In this document: positions 12,469 to 23,300 of the stretch, one piece after another | Numbering within the stretch: the first letter of the stretch is position 1 | How the letters are laid out: the number at the start of each line of letters is the position of its first letter | NCBI GenBank assembly: GCA_031841125.1 | Contig: CM063106.1 | Location: forward strand, 17,546,001 to 17,610,000 | From: Acanthococcus lagerstroemiae | Taxonomy: Eukaryota > Arthropoda > Insecta > Hemiptera > Eriococcidae | Direction of reading: 5' to 3' | Length of the DNA stretch: 64,000 nucleotides | Notes under the pieces: model-generated | Databases searched by the model: none | The model's input: the letters and a program-made list of their open reading frames with translations, nothing else | What the model was told of the DNA's origin: nothing | Position numbers and translations under genes: made by a program

Positions 12469-12924
12469 CTTTCCACATGAATCTTCCAGAAAAGTTTATT
12501 CCACCTCATACTCCCGCAGTTAGTTCAAAACCATAATAGCTGACTTTTGAGAATCCGTTAAAAAGGTTTCCAAACGTTTCGGCGGTAAATGCCCACAGAC
12601 AGTAAAATGGACCACATAAATTTAAATAGTGAAATGTAGATTGAAAAATTAGTTTATTCCAAAGTCGACGATATTCTTCTTCATTGACATAATTCATCAC
12701 AAACCAGCAATGATCTCCACTATTTGTCATCCCAAGATCGGGCAATATATTCCAAAAAGTTGACTAATTCGAGCCTTCGATGAAAAGTCGATTCAAGTGG
12801 GCATAAACGCCACCCCATCTCCGTTACCTAGGTTACCTAATAACAAACAAACACATTTCTACTGTTCATTCCGTCCCGGAACACATGAACTGATACTCCA
12901 CCGAACTAATTCAAAACATTGTTT

Positions 12925-13833
12925 ATGGAACCTAAAAAACCATCAACTCCGTCAGCCCGTCTTGCCAGGCCGACGTCGAGTCGAAATGCCTCCTCCGGAC
13001 GAGTCCAGGAAGACACCGAGAAACACAACCGCGAAATGCTCCACCTGGTGCGGCAGATGTCGGCTCGTCACACTCTGGAGAACGAATCGGACGAGTCGGC
13101 TGACGATAACGACCACGAAGACGACGACGATGACGACGTCCAGGCCCCCGTGCTCGACGGTGGCTACGACCCGAAGGAGTTCGAGCAGATACCAGCGCCG
13201 CCCGACATCAAGGAACTGTTCCAGTACATCACCAAGTACTCACCGCAGAACATCGAGCTGGAGAACAAACTGGCGCCCTTCATCCCGGACTTCATACCCT
13301 CGGTAGGTGATACCGACGCTTTCATCAAAGTTATGCGGCCAGATGACGTCGTTTCGGACGTCGGCCTCAGGGTACTCGACGAACCATGCACCAAGCAAAG
13401 CGATCCGGCGGTGCTGCATTTGCAGCTGCGAGCTGCGACCAAGCAAACGTCCGCCAAACGCGTGGTCGTGAAGCAGATCGAGAACGCCAGCAAGCACCAC
13501 AAAGCGGTCGACCGGTGGATCAAGGATATTATGGAGCTGCACAAGAATAAGCCCTCGTCCTCGTTCAGCTACTCGAATCCGATGCCGGATATAGACACGC
13601 TGATGCAAGAATGGCCGGCTGATTTCGAAGAACAACTGACCAATGTCGAGTCTCTGGGTAAGGATCTGGAGTGCGATTTGCTCACCTACGTTGACATTGT
13701 GTGCGCGTTGGTCGACATACCTGTGTACGAATCTCGAGTCGAGTCGCTGCATTTGCTCTTCTCGTTATACTCGGCCGTCATGAATTTGCGGATGAAGGCT
13801 GATCCCGCCACAACCAACTTGACCGATGGCTGA
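12925..13833 (+). CDS. IFT46: Intraflagellar transport protein 46 homolog
   Basis: A single uninterrupted frame of 302 aa starts at ATG 12925 (MEPKKPSTP) and ends TGA 13833. An upstream in-frame TTG is not used as the start. The N-terminal ~55 residues are low complexity, followed by an acidic run (DDNDHEDDDDDD, about residues 59-71). The conserved IFT46 core follows: GGYDPKEFEQIPAPPDIKEL, LAPFIPDFIPSVGD, LDEPCTKQSDPAVL, PMPDIDTLMQEW and a C-terminal ESLHLLFSLYS. In other animals IFT46 is an IFT-B subunit that links cargo such as outer-arm dynein to ciliary trains. In insects ciliary trafficking occurs in sensory neurons. An AATAAA lies just downstream (about 13912). It lacks introns while its neighbours have many, so it is either a naturally intronless gene or an intact retrocopy. 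Confidence 0.93.
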   Translation: MEPKKPSTPSARLARPTSSRNASSGRVQEDTEKHNREMLHLVRQMSARHTLENESDESADDNDHEDDDDDDVQAPVLDGGYDPKEFEQIPAPPDIKELFQYITKYSPQNIELENKLAPFIPDFIPSVGDTDAFIKVMRPDDVVSDVGLRVLDEPCTKQSDPAVLHLQLRAATKQTSAKRVVVKQIENASKHHKAVDRWIKDIMELHKNKPSSSFSYSNPMPDIDTLMQEWPADFEEQLTNVESLGKDLECDLLTYVDIVCALVDIPVYESRVESLHLLFSLYSAVMNLRMKADPATTNLTDG

Positions 13834-15790
13834 CCAAGGGCACGGACAGAAATGCAGTTTCCAAGATAGTCTAAGATTTCGTGCACGTGAGTACCGAAAA
13901 TTGTTGCAGTTAATAAACGTGATTACTGGTTAGTTCGGCTTGATTATTTAGTGGCTCCGGAAGACAAAAGAATGATGTCAAAGCGCAAAAAATGTGGCAG
14001 AGAATGCTCGGACGGAAGGGATGAAACAGTTGAGAGGAAGGAAGGGAAAATGACGAAATTCTAGAAGTACTGTGAAATGGGGTGACTAGGATCACTTTTC
14101 ATGTTCAAACATTTTTCCTGGTGAAGACAGTTCACAGGAAGAGAGTGAATAAATTTCATTTTTTCGAGTCCGAATGTATAGTGAAATTGAACACTTCTTT
14201 GACCACCTTATTTTTTAAATATTTTTTAAGGGTCTGATTCTACTGGTCGGTCATTCGGGGCGAATAGGATCATATATTTAATATAGCTTAAAAAATCCAT
14301 TTAGAAGACATAAATGACAAATAGGATCACTGGGAGTAAAAAAAAATTAATAGAATCACTGATGGAGAGTTCAGAAAAAAATGATAGAACCACTCCTGTC
14401 TTCCACTCACAATATCACTTTTAGGTATAACGAACTTCTCGTGAGTCTACTTTTTATATTCTTACCACATGGATCCGTTTTATAATTCCGTAGCATTGTT
14501 AGGGTACCTAAATCCTGTTGAAAAACGAACACAAATGAGCTTAGGGTAACCGAAGTATCACTGTAGAGAGGGGCTATTTGAGAACGTCATGTTTTTCTCA
14601 CACGATTGTGGTACTGACAGGACTAACGTAAGTACGCAGAAGTTTAAATGCGGGGGGGGGGGGGGGGGGTGGTAGAGGGCGTCTTGGTGCACCGTTATCA
14701 CGCGTGTACGCCTAGTCCAGTCAAGGTGTTTAGAGATCTCAGATCGCTTTATCAGAACATACGAAAAACTGACTTTGTGGAAGAACTTCTTAAAAGTGGT
14801 TTGGTTTGATGGCATGAAACCTGAAATGAATCGTTGTTTACCTTCTATCACTATCATATGTGAAAAACTGTGTGAAATTGATTGAGCTGGTGAAAGTTGA
14901 CGCATAGCTTACGCAGTTCGGGAGATATTTGCAAGTTTATCAAATAGGGCTATTTGGGAAGTCGCGTAAAAGTTGTGCGTAGTACGGAAAGTGAGTCCGA
15001 AAATCCAAATTGACTTTTGCACCAGTATCAGTACTATGTTAAGAGATTATTTGTTCTTAATCAAAAATAATCCTATGAATAACCTGTTGACCAATTGTGT
15101 TCTTCCTCCAGCAGTTACGTAACTGTCTTCTACTAATATCAGTATAATGTTCCACCAGTATATCTAGTGCTGTTGGCAAACATGCAACGAAATAGATAAC
15201 ACAAAAGGCTGCTCGTCTGTTGGCCCCACTGCGTTCAGTTTATAACGTGCTCGAGCAAGCTTCACTGTTTTGTGCCTTCGTAGAAGGAATTTAGTGGGGG
15301 GGGGGGGAAGAAGAAGAAATACGCTTTATCGTATTTAAGTGACAAATCTGAAAGAAAAATCAATGCAGTACACAATTTCTTTAAATGTCCATATCCTTAC
15401 CCCTTCAAATGTTAGAGCACACAAACATATCTACTTATTGTTAGGATGAGTTGTCGGCTTACCTGTTTGAAGGACGCCATGTACCTACTTATTGAGATAC
15501 CTTGTATAGAGATCAGAGCCGGAGTGCAATTTTTGACACGGAATTTCAAAAGTAAAGACTTCATTTTGAAGAATAAATCAAAGGGGGATGGTAGTTGCTA
15601 CTCCGCATTCGGAGAAACTCTCAGCAGTTTATCAAATCAATTCGACCCTTCCTGGCTCTAAGATATCCATAAAATTTGAGTCATAGGGAATCATTTCCCT
15701 TGTTTTCGAAATTTTTTTAATTCGCTAATTTATTTATTTTTTATTTAACGAGAAGGATATATACAAAGTTTTCTAATTCTGAAATAAAAA
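13834..15790. other. Intergenic region downstream of IFT46
   Basis: No gene is supported. It contains the IFT46 3' flank with an AATAAA near 13912, an 18-base G run near 14652 and another G run near 15295. Open frames here (for example 15446-15661) have no family features. Confidence 0.5.
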
Positions 15791-15795
15791 CTTCT

Positions 15796-16400
15796 AGGCA
15801 GTAGTGGTACATCTTCTGATGACCATCCGGTGTTGGAGGGAGTAGACTCGGTGCAGGATTTCAACAGAAAATATGATACGGCTCAGGAAATCTTAAATAT
15901 TAAAATGAGAGATTGGAGGTAGGAAGAAAAAATGAAGGCATATTTACACGACACGTTCGGCGCGCTCATCGCTTATGTCAAGAGGGACGGCAGTACGGAA
16001 GATATGGTAAGAGGTCTCACTTTGCGAAATTCGATGCTGGATCAGGCAGCCGTATGGCTATGTTTTAGAAAGCCGGTCCAGCTAGATTTAGGAGTGCTGC
16101 TGGACTAAATTGAGGGAGTGATTCAGAGCGATGAGACCTTCCTCATGAACGTGCCGTTGACTGTCAAAATTACTCGCGCAAAAAATGGTGCCCGCGAATG
16201 TATCACAGATTATGACGAATTTTGCGCAATAAAAAAAGTAATTCTGGTAATATGAAATCCGAATGATAATCTTTGCCTCCCTCGAGCCCTTATATGCGGA
16301 ATATGGTCACTGAAAACGAGGATCAACGATGCTCAGAAGCGAGCCAATGAACTTTTCTATATAAGCTGCTGTGTAAAGCGAATGAGCAAGTCGTTGTTTC
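15796..16400 (+). pseudogene. Decayed Polinton-like DNA polymerase N-terminal region, copy 1
   Basis: Read in one frame, with in-frame stops, the DNA gives FNRKYDTAQEILNIKMRDW, DTFGALIAYVKR, WLCFRKPVQLDLGVLLD, GVIQSDETFLMNVPLTVKIT and NPNDNLCLPRALICGIWSLK. These match, block for block, copy 2 at 18606-19235. Stops fall near 15919, in the segment after VLLD, and in the VI-stop-NPND segment. The order 'FRxPxQ... QSNxxF... LxVxIxxVxMPxG... NxCLxxAL' recalls the segment ahead of the protein-primed DNA polymerase in Maverick/Polinton and related viral-like elements of arthropods. That assignment is from memory of the family and is tentative; the homology between the two local copies is seen directly. 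Confidence 0.5.
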
Positions 16401-17267
16401 AAAAATCTACTCATCGGTTACGAGATCATGCTCTTTCGCATTTTTTTGAATTCGTCCAACGTTTGGTGTTTTCCACATTTTTTTTATTCAATTTTTTTTT
16501 TTTTAAATTACATTAGGTAATTATTTATTTTATTTACAGTTACGTGTACCTGCTTTTTATTTGTCATTGTTTGGCGATTTTTTTTTTTATTTTTTTAAAA
16601 ACAAAATCGCCTCTATGTACCTATTTTAATTATTTGACGTTTTGTTATGTTACAGTCGAACAACTTTTGTAATGATACACGTTTTACTGCATACAATTTT
16701 TGTATTGTTTGTTCCTATCCATAGAGTAGATGTAAGTTATGAAACAATTTTTTCTAATACTCGGTCGCGTCTTCACGATGAAACGCGTGTGCTTGCTCTT
16801 TAATCCCGTCTTTTTTCTAAGACGTAGAAAAATATTAACAAATGGAAAATCGCTACTCGGTTTTTACGCTAGATGACGACACTTGCAGAAGCTGAACTAA
16901 TGGAGATGGCTCCAACGCGTTGAGCGTCAAAGTCTTTGTCAAAGTACGTTTCCCCTAATTTTTTTATGTGGGCAGAGTCTTAAGCCAAAAAATTTTTTGT
17001 TTTAATAGAGGGAAATTTTATCATTTTATAGATGTTCTGCATTACAAAAATGAGATGCGTGAGTTTGAGGAACTTCTAACTTGGGCGGCTAATCGCGCAG
17101 GTTATCCCCCCCCCCCCCCCTCAAAGATGAGTTACACACTAGTTGGCATATGGCGAAGAGCAAAATGCGCGCTGTGGTGTCAATGTTCCCAAAAGGACAG
17201 CAAACGCTTACAATTTTCTGGAAACAGTCGTAGAACCAAGCATAGGTTGAAGTTTTTTTCCACCCCC

Positions 17268-18398
17268 TAAATATCTAAACTATGTCTGGGAAGCGCTAGC
17301 AAAACAAGGTGTAGAAAGAAAGTTAATTAGGGTCCTGGAGAATGCTTACAACAATGCGACAGCTTGCATTAAACTAGATGTCAGGGGGGAGGACTTCCGT
17401 ATAGGTAGGGGTGTCAAACAGGGGGACCCGCTATCCCCCAATCTATTTAATTGTGTTCTCGAGCAGGCATTTCGGGATTTTAACTGGGAGAAGAAAGGTA
17501 TTCATATCAACGGGGTAAACCTCAACAACCTGCGCTTTGCCGACGACATCGTACTTATTGGAGGTTCGATAGACGATAGAAGAAGTTAAGACGATGTTTA
17601 AGGAATTAAGGATAAGTTGTGGGAAAATGGGCCTAGAAATAAACACATCCAAGACTAAGCTGCTGATCAGGAATCAAAATGTAAACAGCGAAAGGACAGG
17701 TAAAGAAGGTACCAAATCAATCAAGATACAAGACAGGGAGATAGAAGTAGTAGACGAATACAAATACCTCGGCCGAATTATCTCGTTTGAAAAAGGAATA
17801 GACAAAGAAATCCAGGCTAGAATCGGGTACAGTTGGAAGGCTTATTGGGGTCTAAAATATATTTTTAAAAGCAAGATGAAATTAAGGACAAAAATAAAAA
17901 TATGGGACACCTGTGTCGCGCCGGTCCTGACATACGGGGCCCAAACCTGGGCCCTTACTAAAAATAATTTAGGTAAGTTCGAGAAAACCCAAAACGCAAT
18001 GCTGCGAAGTATTCTTGGTTACAAACTAAAAGACAAAATTAAAATTCGAGACATTCATAAACAAACAGGAACAGCTAATATTAGATATAAAATTAAGAAA
18101 TTGAAAATCAAATACGGAGGCCATATGGCGAGAGGTAACAAAGAGAAATGGAACCTCAGGTCAACCGTATGGCTACCATATGATCGAATACGTAAGATAG
18201 GGCGACCTACCGCCCGATGGATAGACGAAATTCTGAAGGAGATAGGGCCAAATTGGGGGAGTAGGTCGCAAAATCGAAAGGAGTGGAGGTGGGTGGTGGA
18301 GGCTTATGCCCAGAGATGGGCGAACTGAGTATCGGCCACGGCGCCCTCAGTTCAGGCTGTATTATTATTATTATTATTATTATTAAATATCTAAACTA
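17268..18398 (+). mobile_element. 5'-truncated RTE-type non-LTR retrotransposon with 15-bp TSD
   Basis: The element body (17283-18383) is bounded by an exact 15-bp direct repeat TAAATATCTAAACTA (17268-17282 and 18384-18398). It starts inside the reverse transcriptase and ends in an (ATT)n tail, as expected of target-primed reverse transcription with 5' truncation. The encoded segment has GVKQGDPLSPNLFN, the catalytic FADDIVL box, the thumb (LEINTSKTKLL, YKYLGRIIS) and the C-terminal YGAQTWALTK and GRPTARWIDEI blocks, ending WRWVVEAYAQRWAN. One frameshift near 17571-17590 separates the palm from the rest; 17594-18328 is then open. The low decay and exact TSD imply a young insertion. Confidence 0.92.
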
Positions 18399-18605
18399 CT
18401 ATCGTAAGCCCTTTTAAGATGCGGCAGATTGGGATTTTTTGCTCCAGGTACTAGAGGTACACAAATAGGAAGAGACGCAGACTCTAGCATAGATGAATAT
18501 TTATTCTTTATTTAACTAGGGGAGATGCAATTTTTGAAACTGTACTAATTTATTCTGAGAAAAACAACAACAAAAAACAAAAAAACAACAACAACATTTT
18601 CTAGG

Positions 18606-19235
18606 TGAGGAGACGTCTTTGGAGGAGAATAATGTAGCTCTTCACGATATACTAGGCACAGTAGAGGAAGTTAACAGAAAGTACAACATCTCTCAAGAAG
18701 TACTAACTGTTAAAATGAGAGACTTGAAGGAAGGCAAGGGTCAACAGACATATATCAATAATGTTTTTGGTGCTCTTGTTGAGCATGTCAAGCAGCGGGC
18801 TAAGAATACGGACCTAGTTGGAGTAACTATCCAAAATTTCTCCCTAGACCAGAAGCTGGTATGTTTGAGTTTTAGAAAGCCACACCAGCGAGATATGTCT
18901 CTGTGTTGCTGGCCCAAATTGAGAGGGTGGTCCAGAGCAACGAGCAGTTCCTGGTGAATGCTCCCCTGACAGTCAAAATTACGCGAGTAGATATGCCTGT
19001 AGGTATGAAGAATGATGGAAAACGTGATTATACATCAAATTTTGATGATTTTTGCGCTTCTAAACATTTGGTCATTGTCATTAGAAATGCCAATGACAAC
19101 CTCTACCTTCCTCGAGCACTTGTAATTGCCGTGTGGCTTCTCAAAACCCATGTCAGCAATGCAGCACAATAAAGAGCCAACACGTCATTTTTCAAACAAT
19201 TGTGTAAGGGAGACTGTGCCAGCTGACAGAAGCCT
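18606..19235 (+). pseudogene. Polinton-like DNA polymerase N-terminal region, copy 2
   Basis: Better preserved than copy 1. The frame from about 18619 reads VNRKYNISQEVLTVKMRDLK, INNVFGALVEHVKQ and LVCLSFRKPHQ; a one-base frameshift near 18890-18900 moves it to VLLAQIERVVQSNEQFLVNA, LTVKITRVDMPVGM and NANDNLYLPRALVIAVWLLK, stopping at 19170. Similarity to copy 1 continues past that stop (RANTSFFKQLCK versus RANELFYISCCVK). Both copies follow a TTCTAG that could be a splice acceptor. No polymerase palm or exonuclease motif is visible downstream; an unrelated reverse-transcriptase fragment begins at about 19250. Polymerase-related identity is tentative. Confidence 0.5.
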
Positions 19236-19249
19236 CATGGGATTAGCGA

Positions 19250-19790
19250 GAGGTTGAAATAAGGAGAAGAACTCAACTTGCTACAGAGGCTGTTGTAAGA
19301 CTAAGCCGTATTTGGAAGAATCATGATATCAGGAAAGACACAAAGATCAAAGTGGTACTGACACTGATCTTCCCCGTTGTCCTTTATGGAGCTGAAACTT
19401 GGACATTACAGAAAGTCGACCTAAATAGAGTGGGCAGCCTGGAACTTTGGATCTGGATGAGGATGCTTCATGTGCCATAGGCTGCAAAGCGAACCAATGT
19501 GTCCATTGTCGATGAGAAGTTCTATGTGTACGCATTGCATGTTGAAATATTTGGTCACATCATAAGACGGGAGAACGACCATTTAGTGAAGCTGGTTATC
19601 AACGGAAAAACAGGGAAGACGGCCCCGTGGTCGCAGCCCAATGAGGACCAAATTCGAAACACATGTAGAGACCCACTTCATGTTGTCGCAAGAAATTCAG
19701 AGAACTGGTAAAAATGGAGAAATTGTGTTGCAGCTTTGCCGACGTAGCTACGATCGCATCGATCGGCATTTCAAGAAGAAGAAGACCAAA
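19250..19790 (+). pseudogene. Non-LTR reverse transcriptase C-terminal fragment
   Basis: The + frame reads EIRRRTQLATEAVVRLSRIW, then TKIKVVLTLIFPVVLYGAET (the YGAETW thumb/connection box), ELWIWMRMLHVP, a stop, AAKRTNVSI, and FGHIIRRENDHLVKLVINGK. This is the order seen in non-LTR retrotransposons of the RTE/jockey group. It lacks the catalytic domain and has stops and frameshifts. It lies directly after the Polinton-like copy 2 and about 500 bp upstream of the lipase start. Confidence 0.75.
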
Positions 19791-20313
19791 CAACTAAGTC
19801 CAAGTTTCATCTCTACCGCATTTCATGCATCTTCGAATGTCGAATTTTCTTCAACTATAGGGATGAAAGTGTCAAGGCTAACCTTGGTAATATTGGTTCG
19901 CTGTTCATTATATATTTTCTTCGCACATTATTTTCACACTCGGTGGACGTAATCGGCGCACACGATCGCGATCGCTCGATCGTATTTCGACAGATAACTC
20001 GCAGCTCGTGAAATCATCTAAGTGCGTATTAACGAGTTCGACAAAAAAATAAATGAAAGAATGAGAAAAACTCGTCATTATTTGTTTCATAATATGTTAA
20101 TTGAATACATACACACGAATTTTGTGCGGTAGTCTGATGGCCAATTAATCGGCGTTTACAGGTAGAGTCCTTTCACTTTACATAACACGTGCTGGAACGA
20201 TCGGGTCGAAATGAGTAACGGACTCGGTAAACTCATTTCGTTGAGATTCATAATCGTAATTCCACACGGGTGATGTTATTGGATTTTTTTTAAAGCATCG
20301 AAATGATCTCGAA

Positions 20314-23300
20314 ATGAGCCTATGTCGGATGTTAACATTTTCGTGCAGTTTGTTCGTTCTGAGTCGAGCGCAAATTCCGGCGTTTCTGAGGAGGCCGTTC
20401 CAACCGTTTCAGCGTGAGGTGATCGGAGACGAACTGCCCGAGAAGGTGCTGAATAGTACGGTACGTATTTTTCCAAACTTAAGGTTATACGATAGGTCAT
20501 ATTTGATTCTAAATGAATAAAAAAATTATACGTGACTTGAAATTAAGATGGATTTTGAGATTAGCCAGGAATGAACATAAAAAAAGTCTTCTTGAAAGTT
20601 CACGGGGGGGGGGAGCTATAATCTGCCAATGATCCAGTATCACAGTAACGGCATGAGAAAATTTGTTACCTCATGGATAGGTAACTACAGGTCTATCATT
20701 CGGTTAACGATACTGCACGGAAGTTTCTACTTATGTCACTATCAGTTATTAGCAAAGCTGTAAACTGTAAGAATACCAGAACAATAACACGAAAACAGGT
20801 ACAGTTTGATTCGTTCACCAGTAAATACCCAAGTTCAAGAATTTTAGCAAATCATTCAGGGTTTATCTAAGCGAGCTAAAATACCGGACTATCAATCAGA
20901 ACAAATGAATTAGTTTGGCATAAATTTTAGTTTAACAAGAACAGAACACAGGGTCAGATTTCATATTAGGGCAAACTGGGTAGGTAATTTAGGCGCCAGC
21001 CACTGATAGAGGCGTTATTGTGATGCGTTTTCTAGAGGAGCCCTTCCCCCAAATAACAAAACATATAGAGGCGTCACTCCCCCTTTTTGTCCACTACACC
21101 AGAAGGTGTAAATCCGGCACTGGCAGAACAAAAAGAAAACAGAGCAGGAGGAAGCGCGGGTAGCTGCTGACCAGAACAATAACCGAAAAAAACACGATTC
21201 TTACGATTTGTGAATGTCTTATCAGACCAGTCTGAAGTTCAGTGATAACCAAATACATAATGTGACAATTATGCCAAGACTCAGAGCATGTGAGTCGGAA
21301 CAATCGGAAAACTACGTAATCCCAAATGAACAAATCACAAGTTTTTATGAACGGAACCGATACTAATCGCCGTTCGTTATAGTTTCCAATCCTAGATATC
21401 AGCTATAATACGTCCTATTTGTAATTACCTATCAATAAATATATAAGTACTCATTAATGGTCAAACTCATTGATTAGTTAATCAAATAGGTGATTATCTT
21501 AACGTCCGAATACTATCTAAAACTAGGTATAAAAAAGCTGGTTTTCAATTTTGTCGTCCACTTCCTAAAATAAGGGAGGAGGGGAAGCCATCTAGGTACT
21601 TTTATCTTTAGTAATTGTTGGTGACAATCATCAACTGTTCCTAAATTCTCACTGCACTTACGTTCACACTTTGAAGGGACCCTGTCCCGTACCTTTCCTT
21701 ACAATTCACTACCAACAATCCATACATCACCCCACCCTGGTTGTTGAACCTTCCTTCATGCAATTTCAAACTTACAGAATTCCCAAAAAAGTTTACATCT
21801 CGTCAAGTTTATCGGACACATTTGCAAGAAATTCTGGACAGCTTTCCTGATCGTATCCTATGCTTCACTGATGGTTCAAAGTACAACCGACGCACATAGT
21901 CTACTACACTTCTTCCGACTTAAAAACACAGCTTCCATCTAGACAGCCGAACTCCATACTATCCTACAGTGCCTAGTCACGATCTCCTCGCTCGAAGACC
22001 CACTCACCTCCACCCACTATCTGGTCCTCTCAGATTCACTTTCCTCCATAAGGTCTATTTCTGATCATCTTTCAACGCACGCTCTCGTCCAACGCATCCA
22101 TCCCATTTCCTTCACCATCAAGAGCATTCCACTCATCTGGATTACAAGCCATATTGGTATCCCAGGAAATGAGGCAGATGATCAAACAGTACAGCAAGCT
22201 ACACAGCTCCCGTAATCCTTATCTTAACAGATCTCACTATGCTATTCACAAGACAATTTCGCGTAAGTGGTTCAAAGAGTGGCGGCATCAAGCCTCTCGG
22301 CACAGCAAGCTCGCACAAAACCAGCTTACATTTGTCCCTTGAACATCGTCCCAACGTTCCTCCCGTCGCAAGGAAGTTATCATTACCTACCTAAGGATTG
22401 GACAAACACGGGTCACACATACGCATCTTTCTCATCAACTTTTATCCCTTCAACTGCCCAAACCGTGAAGATGAAAACCCATCCGGATTCACCATGAACC
22501 ACCTCTCCTCACGCCCCTCCTTCAACTGCCTTCGTAACTCTCACCACGTCCCCCATAGTCGAATTTTGACTTTCTCCAACTCCCACAAGCATATAAATAC
22601 CCCCACCTAGCTTTCCGCCGCTGGATACCTTTGCGGCATATAGACAGGCGTCGCCCGATTGCGTCTGGGTCAGTAAGGGGAGATAAATTATTGAAGAAAA
22701 TGGATGGTTTCATTGCGGCCCGATGAAGAGTTTGATTCCAGGCTCACAGTTCCATTGCGTCCCAGTCCATTCAGCGTCATCTGGAGTGCACCACGAGGCG
22801 GCGGGCTGAATTACATTCCAAAAATTGTGTTTACTTATGCAGTAACAGGAAAATCTTCATAGGAAACTGCCTCCACATAATCGTCAATAGTTATTGCTCC
22901 ATTTAGGAGTTCTGTAATGCGACTATCAGTAAATTCGCATTTTTAACATAATTTCGACATAATCTTGCGTGGACCCCTTCGCGCGACGGCATGGAGACTA
23001 AACTCTGCCCACATGTGTGGAGGAAAAGTAGAATCCTCCGCCATGTAGTGGTCGGTCAAATAATCTAAAAACAACACGATTTTGGAGAATTGTGGGGTAT
23101 TCTGCATCGCACTATCGATAAAGTAATCAAAAACCATGTCTGGACTTAGCAGAGGTAAGAAATTTTCTGATCTAATTTTCATCTGACGCTTCTATCAGGC
23201 GGGTTGCAACATGATAGACGCAATCGAACCATTCTAAGCAAGGAGTAAAAACGGGATGCAATAAGACTATGAAAAAGGTGTGAGGGCTACTTTCCGGACG

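Larger units (their letters stand above)
6545..12924. other. Intergenic region between FMO and IFT46, repeat-rich
   Basis: No cellular gene is supported. The region holds hAT-type MITEs at 6731-7292 and 11811-12468, a large nested foldback at 8614-9496, three spaced copies of a GAGCGAAAACCGTAACG motif at 9961-10290, and G-rich or T-rich homopolymer tracts near 10548-10570. A minus-strand open frame at 12506-12745 was not recognised and is left unannotated. Confidence 0.6.

Noticed and set aside
12506..12745. Minus-strand open frame of 79 aa (GDHCWFVMNYVNEEEYRRLW...).
   Set aside because: Looks more protein-like than most shadows, but I recognise no family, no splice-compatible neighbour exon was found, and it abuts a MITE.
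13240..13752. A 170-aa minus-strand frame opposite IFT46.
   Set aside because: Shadow of the GC-rich IFT46 coding sequence; no family features.
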